Below are positions 5,977 through 12,564 of a DNA stretch of 12,564 nucleotides, piece by piece. The position numbers were made by a program, and so were the translations under genes. Under the pieces are notes generated by a model, which saw only the letters and a program-made list of their open reading frames with translations, searched no databases and was not told where the DNA came from. Numbering within the stretch: position 1 is the stretch's first letter; each line of letters starts with the position of its first letter. This stretch comes from QNES01 sp023143415. GTDB taxonomy: Bacteria > Pseudomonadota > Gammaproteobacteria > Beggiatoales > Beggiatoaceae. The stretch is taken from positions 1-12,564 of the forward strand of contig DAOVUF010000125.1 of the NCBI GenBank assembly GCA_030632725.1, given 5' to 3'.

Positions 5977-8766
5977 TTAAAAAGTATAAAACTCAATTTC
6001 TTCTTCTATCGGGATGATGAAATGCTCAATATTAGAGTAATCACTTTTACCCTGCTTATTGTAAGCCTTTATTGCAACATAAAAAGCGGAACCCATTGGT
6101 AATTCAAAAGATACACTGGTTTTATTGCTCATATCAATATCAGCAATAGGATCAGGATTAGGATAAGGCGCGTAATATAAACGATAGCCCTCTGCACCAG
6201 TAACAGAAGTCCAGGAAAGAGTCACTATATTGACATCCACTTCAACAGAAAGGGTGGGCGCATCCAGCTTATCCGCTGGCGGTGGCGGTGGTGGTGGCGT
6301 ATCGCCAGAAGCGTAAATTAAAATTTGGGAGGTAAACGGTTCCAAAGTCAGACTGCCTGTGACCGTATTTCCATCCAAATCAAGATATGTGACGCCTTGT
6401 AAACTGATCGTTTTTGGTTCAGCACTTGTATTAGTGAACAGTACCGACTGCTTTTTAGGATCGTTCCAAGTCGCATCGACGGGTTCAATCACAATATTGT
6501 CTAACCAATAATTCGAGGTATCCGCCTCGGACCTTCCGAGCATAAATCGACCTTTATCTGTGGTCATTGGAGAGTGAAAAACCACTTCAAATTCTTTTGG
6601 CGTGGCATTCAGAGCGAGGCTTCTCGACACGATTGTCTGCGTATTATCGGGATCGTGATCAATAATCGACAATTTTACGGTTATAAAATCCTCCGCTATC
6701 GCACGGAAGGTTAAACGATAAAACTGATTTTGGGTGAAATTCAATCCATCCTGCATAACAAGTCGAACCGTTGAGCTATATTCTGCCTTTAAACTGCCTC
6801 CATCCATTTGAGGATGTTCAGGTTCATGAGAGATTTTTCCCTTCCAGCCTGATTTATCGGTATCAAAATAAGAGTTGTTCACCAAGTTGTCTCCAACCAC
6901 TTGAGAAACAGTATATTCCTTTAATTGAATTGAACATTGCTTTGAATTCTTATCTTGGGGCGAAAAATCGTTTTGAAAATGCGCTAACGAGAAGGAACCG
7001 CTAGTCCCTCTATTTATGACCACCTCATTGTAAGGATTACAATAATAGTTATTGTTCAATTGACCCTGTTTGGTATCCGTTTTTAGGTTAATACCTATTT
7101 GAGAGGGAGTCAGGGAGTAAACAATATTGCCTTCAATGACATTATTGCGGGAACCACCGTTTTTATTTTCCATAACGATTTGGTTGGCATTGTTATTGTA
7201 AAGCACATTATTGCGAATAAGCGCATTATTATAATGGTTCGAGCGGATACCGCGATGGGGATTATTCGCAATTGTATTGCCTTCGATCACATTATTCGGA
7301 CCCGATACATCGGAACCCAGTCCCATGCCATAAGAGTGATGGTGTCCACAAGGGGTATTTGGATAATCGGCACCAGGAGCAAAGGAACAGCCATTTGATT
7401 CATCCACATTACCTATAGATTCGAGTAAAAAGTTACCTCGAATCGTATTGTTAGCAGATTTCAATGAAATCGCACCGCCATCATTTAAAACCATCAAGGC
7501 ATGGCGAACCACATTGTTTTCAATAATATGATATCCTTCGCCTCCCAAGTACATTCCATTCCAACCGGTTCTTTCGATGGTATTTTGGCGTATGATATGA
7601 CCTTTTCCGCCTTGAACCTGAATCCCCATACCGTAACAAACCGCATTAAAATTATGTCCACAGTAAATGGGAGAGGTGCCAATGTCAGTCATCCGATTAT
7701 TTTCAATCACAGAATCTTGAATATCAAAGCCCGTTGGCGCATTATAACTAATCCCCGTGGAAAATATGTTCTTAAACGTATTGTCTTTCACGAGGAGATT
7801 CACACCTTGCCAAATACTGATGCCAACCCGATTATATTCAAAGCGACATTGTCTGATTGTACGGTTGAGTCCACCAGTCGAGACACCTGTACTAAAGTGG
7901 CGAAAGGTGAGATTTTCCACTAACTTCATCCCCCCTTTCATTCCTGTTCCATAAGTAGAACCTTCTACCAACAACTTGTTGGGATTAGCTTTGGAGTATA
8001 AATAGACTGTTTGGCTCACTTCGTCATAGTACCATTCATTTTGCGAGTCAAGTTCTTCTAGGATACCATCTAAGAAATATCCCCATTCTGGTACTTGTTT
8101 ACCGAGTCCTTTGGCGGTAATTTTTCCGGTAGAAGCATTGTAACCCGTTACTTCAAAGACTCTTGACATCCAACTGTAAGTGCGGATACGCAAGCGGGCA
8201 CCTTTCCAATAGCCGTCTGGTTTGGCATAATCAACTAATGCTGAATCGACGAATACACCTGTTGCAATGCCCTTATCAACTTCTAACCAATTACGGTCTT
8301 TGGGGGATGCGACATTGGGATAACGAGCTATAGTCATCACTTCTCCATTGACAAATAGGTTTTGAATACCACTATCCGTCAACGGCAGATGAGAGACTTG
8401 TGCTTCCCAAACTTTGGTTTTATCCAATTTGGGATGCGTGGTGAGTTGCCAATCTCCGATTTCAACACTGCCTGCAATAACGGGCAATTCTCCCGTGCCA
8501 TAAGCACTGAAACTCAGCTCTTTATTTACCCCTTTTGGTTTTATTCCGCCTCGAAAAAGATCGCCACGTTTGAAAAGTATGCTGGCGTTTTCTTCAAATG
8601 TCACCTCATTGACTTTGTCAATGGTTTGCCAAGGGCTGGATTCGCTGGTGCCATCATTCGCATCGTTTCCAGTTGAACTGGAAATATAATAGGTGGCACT
8701 TTGTACAGTGGGCGTTAAGCCTAAACCCGTTATAAATAATAAATAAAGCAATTTCTTTTTTGACAT
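5977..8766 (-). CDS. Secreted right-handed beta-helix protein with FN3 domain, copy 1
   Basis: This 929-residue exported protein probably binds or cleaves a polysaccharide; no substrate can be named. A Sec signal peptide MSKKKLLYLLFITGLGLTPTVQSA (1-24) is followed by TYYISSSTGNDANDGTSESSPWQTIDKVN (25-53), the usual start of secreted beta-helix proteins. A beta-rich insert at about 100-270 contains LFVNGEVMTIARYPN (137-151) and LEELDSQNEWYYDEVSQTVYLY (236-257), a pattern I associate with GH141-like proteins. The helix runs about 280-580, with repeated NNxIxxN turns and VLNDGGAI (426-433). Next come a jelly-roll-like region (625-762), a small beta domain ending GSLTLEPFTSQILIY (804-818), a seven-Pro linker (824-830) and one FN3 domain (835-917). 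Seven Cys (307, 369, 377, 460, 473, 576, 611) are all kept in copy 2. AAGAGG lies 8 nt before the ATG. Catalytic residues are not identifiable. Confidence 0.88.
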   Translation of the reverse strand: MSKKKLLYLLFITGLGLTPTVQSATYYISSSTGNDANDGTSESSPWQTIDKVNEVTFEENASILFKRGDLFRGGIKPKGVNKELSFSAYGTGELPVIAGSVEIGDWQLTTHPKLDKTKVWEAQVSHLPLTDSGIQNLFVNGEVMTIARYPNVASPKDRNWLEVDKGIATGVFVDSALVDYAKPDGYWKGARLRIRTYSWMSRVFEVTGYNASTGKITAKGLGKQVPEWGYFLDGILEELDSQNEWYYDEVSQTVYLYSKANPNKLLVEGSTYGTGMKGGMKLVENLTFRHFSTGVSTGGLNRTIRQCRFEYNRVGISIWQGVNLLVKDNTFKNIFSTGISYNAPTGFDIQDSVIENNRMTDIGTSPIYCGHNFNAVCYGMGIQVQGGKGHIIRQNTIERTGWNGMYLGGEGYHIIENNVVRHALMVLNDGGAISLKSANNTIRGNFLLESIGNVDESNGCSFAPGADYPNTPCGHHHSYGMGLGSDVSGPNNVIEGNTIANNPHRGIRSNHYNNALIRNNVLYNNNANQIVMENKNGGSRNNVIEGNIVYSLTPSQIGINLKTDTKQGQLNNNYYCNPYNEVVINRGTSGSFSLAHFQNDFSPQDKNSKQCSIQLKEYTVSQVVGDNLVNNSYFDTDKSGWKGKISHEPEHPQMDGGSLKAEYSSTVRLVMQDGLNFTQNQFYRLTFRAIAEDFITVKLSIIDHDPDNTQTIVSRSLALNATPKEFEVVFHSPMTTDKGRFMLGRSEADTSNYWLDNIVIEPVDATWNDPKKQSVLFTNTSAEPKTISLQGVTYLDLDGNTVTGSLTLEPFTSQILIYASGDTPPPPPPPADKLDAPTLSVEVDVNIVTLSWTSVTGAEGYRLYYAPYPNPDPIADIDMSNKTSVSFELPMGSAFYVAIKAYNKQGKSDYSNIEHFIIPIEEEIEFYTF

Positions 8767-8857
8767 AATTAAAACCTCTTTAGAAATGTGAAAAAATCCC
8801 TTTTATATGGGCGTTGGGTGGCAATTCGTGACAAAACGAATTGATGTGAAAACACCA

Positions 8858-8935
8858 TTCGAGGCTAAAGTTTTTTCTTTAAAAAAACTTTAGCCTCGAA
8901 GAGGTTTTAGTTTTTCTTCAAAAAACTAAAACCTC
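8858..8935. repeat. Two abutting palindromes inserted in the leader of copy 1
   Basis: 8858-8900 is the exact reverse complement of 10-52 (core CTAAAG). 8901-8935 is the TTTTAG-core palindrome with loop CTTC. Together they interrupt a leader that is continuous in copy 2 near 12287. They lie between the putative promoter and the start codon, so they would be transcribed in the 5' leader. Confidence 0.9.
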
Positions 8936-8990
8936 AAATATAATCAAAACAAATTTGACAATAATTGTTATATGATATATTGGTGTACTT

Positions 8991-9019
8991 ATTATATGAC
9001 TTGCCTCTACAGATTTAAG
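8991..9019 (-). promoter_or_regulatory. Putative promoter of beta-helix copy 1
   Basis: On the minus strand CTTAAA (9014-9019) and TATAAT (8991-8996) are 17 nt apart, within a block (about 8975-9022) kept nearly unchanged in the copy 2 leader. The leader would be about 220 nt long. It also contains CAATTCGT/ACGAATTG (8822-8829 and 8835-8842), able to form a hairpin. The -35 match is weak. Confidence 0.4.
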
Positions 9020-9157
9020 CCTTTTTTCTATTATTAGCTATTTTTTTTTATAAGTCAAGCTATGTCAAAACGAAAAATTCTAATTGGCTATGGTTTTTCA
9101 GTTTAATAATTTCACCAAGGTAGATACGCATACCCTATGTTTACGTTTGTAGGGGCA

Positions 9158-9198
9158 TTCGAGGCTAACGTTTTTCTTCAAAAAACGTTAGCCTCGAA
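9158..9198. repeat. Palindrome, TTCGAGG family, core CTAACG, in a MITE remnant
   Basis: TTCGAGG-CTAACG-TTTTT, loop CTTC, and full complement. On its left is TTTGTAGGGGC and on its right CCTGTTCGCCCTG, the two halves of the inner arm of the MITE seen at 12528-12552. The palindrome seems to sit inside a decayed MITE piece. The rest of 9084-9376 shows nothing coding. Confidence 0.8.
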
Positions 9199-9376
9199 TC
9201 CTGTTCGCCCTGTGAAACATGGTGAATATCTAAAAAAAATTCTTTAAACTATTGATTTCATTTATAATTCACCATTCACCTATATAATTCTTGTAGTTAT
9301 TGTTTGGGGTAACGAGAAAACTGGCGGCCTGTTTGAGTACTAGAATTCCATTCTTTAAATCCAAAGCTAAAGCGTT

Positions 9377-9417
9377 TTCGAGGTTTTAGTTTTTCTTCAA
9401 AAAACTAAAACCTCGAA
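9377..9417. repeat. Palindrome, TTCGAGG family, core TTTTAG
   Basis: It shares 35 identical bases with 8901-8935. As at 135-177, it is bounded by AAAGCGTT and CTCCA, the halves of the GAAGCGTTGGACTCCA repeat. Confidence 0.85.
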
Positions 9418-9430
9418 CTCCATTTCAAAA

Positions 9431-9460
9431 GATTCCAAAGCTGAAGCGTTGGATTCCAAA
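9431..9460. repeat. CCAAAGCTGAAGCGTTGGATTCC repeat at the 3' end of copy 2
   Basis: Counterpart of 5943-5964. It lies immediately after the ancestral stop codon position (9471-9473) of beta-helix copy 2. Confidence 0.75.
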
Positions 9461-9495
9461 ATCTCTTAGGTTAAAAAGTATGAAACTCAGTATCT

Positions 9496-12204
9496 TCATT
9501 CTGTCGAGATGATGAAATACTCAATATTAGAGAAATCACTTTCACCCTGCTTATTGTAAGCCTTTATTGCAACATAAAAAGCGGAACCCATTGGTAATTC
9601 AAAAGAGACACGGGTTTGATTGCCCATATCAATATTACCAATGGTATCAGGACCTGTATAAGGATAAGGCGCGTAATATAAACGATAGCCCTCCGCATCA
9701 GTAATAGAAGTCCAGGAAAGAGTCACTATATTGACATCCACTCCAACAGAAAGGATGGGCGCGTCCAACTTATCCGCTGGCAGTGGTGGTGGCATATCGC
9801 CAGAAGAATAAATTAAAATTTGAGAGGTAAACGGTTCCAAAGTCAGACTGCCTGTTACCGTGTCACCGTTTAAATCTAAATAAGTGGTGCCTCCCAAATC
9901 AATCGTCTTGTCATTTTCTGTCGTATTTGTGAAAAGTTTCGATTGCTGGGTTGCATCATTTAAAACGGCATCCACCGCTTCAAAGGTGACATTGTCGAAG
10001 TCAAGGGTATCTGCACCAATTGAACCAGCCTTAATGGTAGAAAAAACCAATAGAGCCTGATCAAGGGCGCGGGGAGACAAGAAAAACATCTCATAGTCTT
10101 TATGAGTTGAGTCGTAGGCAAAAGTGGAAGATTTCAATATTTCCCAACTCTCCCCCTTGGGTGCATTGTTCACTCTCACCCGAATAGCACCAAACCCATT
10201 GCCAAGAACGCCGAATTTTAACCGATAATACTGATTTTCACGCAATGCAAAGCGATTAGTACTATGAGTGGAAGCTTTTTCCGTTTGAAGTGCCATTTGA
10301 AAGTTTGACTCACTGAGCAAATTGGCATCGACAACATTGGAGACACTATATTCCTCAAGACGTACCCCACACCATTTAGCGTTTTTATCATAAGAGGGAA
10401 ATGCTTTTTTCCAGTGTGCCAAAGAGTATTGTTTACTCTCTCTTACAAACACCGTTTCATTATAGGGATTGCAGTAAAGTTTGTTATTAATCATTCCATG
10501 ATTAGTGGCACCCGTTAGAACCAATCCCCTTTGATCAGGGTTGAGTGAATAAATAATATTCCCTTCTACAACATTATCGTGTGAAGGTCCTTTTTTGTCT
10601 TGGACTGCAATCTGAGGATCGTTATTGTAAACGACATTATTACGGACAACCGTATTGATAAACGAATTCAGACGGATTCCCATATCGGGATTATTGGCAA
10701 CGGTATTACCTTCAATCACATTATCCTTAAATTGACTATCTGCCCCAATTCCCATACCATAAGAAGGATGGTGCATACAAGGCGTACTGTTGAGACTACC
10801 GCAGCCATTGGACTCATCAACATTGCCAATACTTTCTAATAAGAAGTTTCCTCGAATCGTATTGCCACTGGAACCGATAGTGACTGCTCCGCCATCATTG
10901 AGGAGTACCAATGCTTTGCGAACGACATTATTTTCGACAAGGTGATGTCCTCCCGCTTTCAGATAAATACCAATCCAGCCAGTGTTCTCAATCGTATTCT
11001 GGCGTATCGTTTGGGCTTTTCCAAACACAGAAATACCTATACCATAACAAACGCCTTCATACCGAGTACAATAAAGAGGAAACAGACCTGTATTGGTCAT
11101 CTGATTTTTTTCAACGGCACTGGCTTGTACATCAAAATCGCTAGGCGCACTGAGTCCAATGGAATTGTTTAATTGATGGTTAAAAGTGTTATCTGTGACT
11201 AAAAAATTAGCACTTTTGTATATTGAAACACCTTTGGTATTATATTCAAAATGGCAGTGATGAACCGTCACATTATCAGAATTGTTGATAGCAACACCGA
11301 CTGAGGTAAAATGACGAAATGTGAGGTTTTCTACGATGCTATTATCCTCATGCCAATAAATGTTCAAGCCTGTCTTATAGGTTGAACCTTCTATGAGTAA
11401 AGTATCAGGGTTAACGTTTCCACGCGGGTATAAATAGACTTTTTTAGCCAGTGCATCATAATACCATTCCCCTGGATGATCTAATTCTTCCAGTTTGTCA
11501 TCTAAGAAATAGCCCCATTCTGGCAATTGTTCGCCTAAACCGGTCGCATTGATTTTACCTGCCGTGTAACCGGTAACTTTAAATACCTTGTAGTACCAGC
11601 TATAGGTTCTAATGCGTAAAATTGCATCCTTCCAATAACCATCAGGCTTTGTGTAATCGACCAACGCGGGATCAGTAAAAGCATCTTTACCCGCACCTGC
11701 TCCCACTTTAAGCCAATTTTTATCGGCGGGAGAATCCACATTGGGATAACGGGCAATCGTCATCAACTCGCCATTGACGAATAGATGTTGAATCTTATTC
11801 TCGTTGCCCTTGTCATCTTCAACAATAAAGGTTGATACATCCGCCTCATAGACATTTGATCCTAATGCAGGATGTTCGGTTTGTTTCCAACCCGTTATTT
11901 GGACGCTGCCAGCAATGATCGGATTGTCACCAGTACCATAAGCCCCAAAAGTGAGTCCTGTTTGGAATTTATAGGAACTAATCGCACCCCGAAAAATCTC
12001 TCCACGTTTGAAGAATATGCTGGAGTTTTCATCAAATGTCACCTCATTGACTTTGTCAATGGTTTGCCAAGGGCTGGATTCGCTGATGCCTTCATTCGCA
12101 TCGTTTCCAGTTGAACTGGAAACATAATAAGTGGCACTTTGTACGGTGGGCGTTAAGCCTAAACCCGTTAGAAATAGTAAATAACGCAATTTCTTTTTTA
12201 ACAT
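9496..12204 (-). CDS. Secreted right-handed beta-helix protein with FN3 domain, copy 2
   Basis: Paralogue of the gene at 5977-8766 with the same domain order, 902 residues. It has signal peptide MLKKKLRYLLFLTGLGLTPTVQSA (1-24), TYYVSSSTGNDANEG (25-39) and LEELDHPGEWYYDALAKKVYLYP (238-260), closer to the family pattern than copy 1. The beta-helix covers about 288-582, with LLNDGGAV (434-441). A shortened region at 625-742, a beta domain (750-799), a PPPLP linker (805-809) and FN3 (814-899) follow. I chose the ATG at 12202-12204. AAGGAGG lies 8 nt upstream and it gives a proper signal peptide. An in-frame ATG at 12303 would add 33 residues encoded by the non-coding leader. A one-base insertion near 9498 creates the TGA stop; without it the frame would run to TAA at 9471-9473 and restore a tail like that of copy 1. 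The function is likely as in copy 1, perhaps with another ligand. Confidence 0.88.
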   Translation of the reverse strand: MLKKKLRYLLFLTGLGLTPTVQSATYYVSSSTGNDANEGISESSPWQTIDKVNEVTFDENSSIFFKRGEIFRGAISSYKFQTGLTFGAYGTGDNPIIAGSVQITGWKQTEHPALGSNVYEADVSTFIVEDDKGNENKIQHLFVNGELMTIARYPNVDSPADKNWLKVGAGAGKDAFTDPALVDYTKPDGYWKDAILRIRTYSWYYKVFKVTGYTAGKINATGLGEQLPEWGYFLDDKLEELDHPGEWYYDALAKKVYLYPRGNVNPDTLLIEGSTYKTGLNIYWHEDNSIVENLTFRHFTSVGVAINNSDNVTVHHCHFEYNTKGVSIYKSANFLVTDNTFNHQLNNSIGLSAPSDFDVQASAVEKNQMTNTGLFPLYCTRYEGVCYGIGISVFGKAQTIRQNTIENTGWIGIYLKAGGHHLVENNVVRKALVLLNDGGAVTIGSSGNTIRGNFLLESIGNVDESNGCGSLNSTPCMHHPSYGMGIGADSQFKDNVIEGNTVANNPDMGIRLNSFINTVVRNNVVYNNDPQIAVQDKKGPSHDNVVEGNIIYSLNPDQRGLVLTGATNHGMINNKLYCNPYNETVFVRESKQYSLAHWKKAFPSYDKNAKWCGVRLEEYSVSNVVDANLLSESNFQMALQTEKASTHSTNRFALRENQYYRLKFGVLGNGFGAIRVRVNNAPKGESWEILKSSTFAYDSTHKDYEMFFLSPRALDQALLVFSTIKAGSIGADTLDFDNVTFEAVDAVLNDATQQSKLFTNTTENDKTIDLGGTTYLDLNGDTVTGSLTLEPFTSQILIYSSGDMPPPLPADKLDAPILSVGVDVNIVTLSWTSITDAEGYRLYYAPYPYTGPDTIGNIDMGNQTRVSFELPMGSAFYVAIKAYNKQGESDFSNIEYFIISTE

Positions 12205-12212
12205 AATTAAAA

Positions 12213-12219
12213 CCTCCTT
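12213..12219 (-). promoter_or_regulatory. Ribosome binding site fixing the copy 2 start
   Basis: A full AAGGAGG on the minus strand, 8 nt before the ATG at 12204. Copy 1 has the same context with AAGAGG (8775-8780) at identical spacing. Confidence 0.85.
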
Positions 12220-12346
12220 AGAAAAATGAAAAGAAAAAATCCCCTTATAGGTATCGGGTGGCAATTCGTTATGAATTGACGTGAAAACACAATTTATAAT
12301 CAAAACAAACTTGATAATAATTGTTATATTACATCTTGGTGTACTT

Positions 12347-12375
12347 ATTATATGACTTGCCTCAATAGATTTAAG
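12347..12375 (-). promoter_or_regulatory. Putative promoter of beta-helix copy 2
   Basis: CTTAAA (12370-12375), 17 nt, TATAAT (12347-12352) on the minus strand, as in copy 1, within a conserved block. The predicted leader is about 135 nt, shorter than in copy 1 because the palindrome pair is absent. The stretch 12205-12454 holds no gene. Confidence 0.4.
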
Positions 12376-12454
12376 CCTTAATTCTATTATTAACTATTTT
12401 TTTTGATAAGTCAAAACGAAAAATTTATTTTGGTGAACATTCGACGCTCCGCGT

Positions 12455-12564
12455 CAATGCCATTAAGTTAAGCCAGGGCGAACACGCAGGTTCGCCCCTA
12501 CCAGCACAGAATACGTGGAGATTTGTAGGGGCAGACCTGCGTGTTCGCCCTGGCTTAACTTAAT
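12455..12564. mobile_element. MITE-like element, second copy, cut by the window end
   Basis: It begins with the 18-bp terminal repeat CAATGCCATTAAGTTAAG (12455-12472) and ends in CTTAACTTAAT, so only the last 7 bp (GGCATTG expected) are missing, giving about 117 bp. The core GAATACGTGGAG is the reverse complement of the core of the 3770-3882 copy, so the two are in opposite orientation. The left stem is GGGCGAAC/GTTCGCCC. Confidence 0.85.

Larger units (their letters stand above)
5941..12426. repeat. Tandem duplication of a ~3-kb segment (beta-helix gene plus leader)
   Basis: The segment from about 5941 to 9083 and the segment from about 9437 to 12426 align end to end: 3' repeat word, whole gene, ribosome binding site, leader and putative promoter. 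The 63 bp at 6049-6111 equal 9544-9606, and the 54 bp at 8594-8647 equal 12032-12085. The middle is much more diverged. Positions about 9084-9436 are unique spacer plus two palindromes. Confidence 0.9.

Noticed and set aside
5977..6010. Sorting signal at the C-terminus of copy 1 (PEP-CTERM, LPXTG or type IX tail)
   Set aside because: The end EEEIEFYTF has no hydrophobic helix, basic tail or known motif.
6771..7954. Several antisense ORFs within the beta-helix genes (also 8362-8676, 10600-11172, 11872-12114)
   Set aside because: They are shadows of the long minus-strand genes. They lack start signals, and the two copies do not keep the same set consistently.
12205..12303. 33-residue N-terminal extension of beta-helix copy 2
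   Set aside because: It translates the leader that is non-coding in copy 1, and would bury the signal peptide and the strong AAGGAGG site.
1..12564. tRNA or rRNA genes
   Set aside because: No cloverleaf or rRNA-like sequence was recognised in the intergenic regions. The hairpins there are simple palindromes.

Overview
The window is AT-rich bacterial DNA with eight protein genes separated by long intergenic stretches full of short palindromes and dispersed repeats. The gene set points to a Gram-negative bacterium: CMP-Kdo synthetase for LPS, an Rnf-type B subunit, and a PyrE very close to the gammaproteobacterial form. A bacterial V-type ATPase subunit and the dense load of palindromes and heptamer repeats recall filamentous sulfur bacteria (Beggiatoaceae/Thiotrichales). 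That placement is inference from recall, not shown by the sequence.

Layout. 1-266: repeats and palindromes only. 267-908 (-): pyrE, last-but-one enzyme of UMP synthesis. 934-1233: a tandem/inverted repeat block. 1241-1867 (-): a lone V-type ATPase subunit D gene, with ATTAATT heptamers where its ribosome binding site should be. 2077-2934 (+): a long-form rnfB without other rnf genes, ending in a probable terminator. 3200-3781 (+): an unrecognised 193-residue protein whose last codons lie inside a 113-bp MITE-like element with an 11-bp target duplication. 4116-5619 (-): a VapBC-type toxin-antitoxin pair followed by kdsB. 5977-8766 and 9496-12204 (-): two paralogous secreted right-handed beta-helix proteins with a C-terminal fibronectin type III domain, made by a tandem duplication of about 3 kb that includes their 5' leaders. 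12455-12564: a second MITE copy in opposite orientation, cut by the window edge.

The genes do not form one pathway. pyrE, the V-ATPase subunit, rnfB and kdsB are housekeeping or bioenergetic genes, apparently separated from their usual partners. The beta-helix pair looks like accessory secreted machinery acting on a polysaccharide or another surface polymer.

The most notable content is the repeat ecology. One palindrome family has constant outer and inner arms but a central hexamer that varies with its complement always matched. A filled-versus-empty site is visible by comparing the leaders of the two beta-helix paralogues. A MITE has clean ends. The duplicated genes are near-identical at both ends and strongly diverged in the middle, and the second copy has a one-base insertion that removes its ancestral C-terminus.
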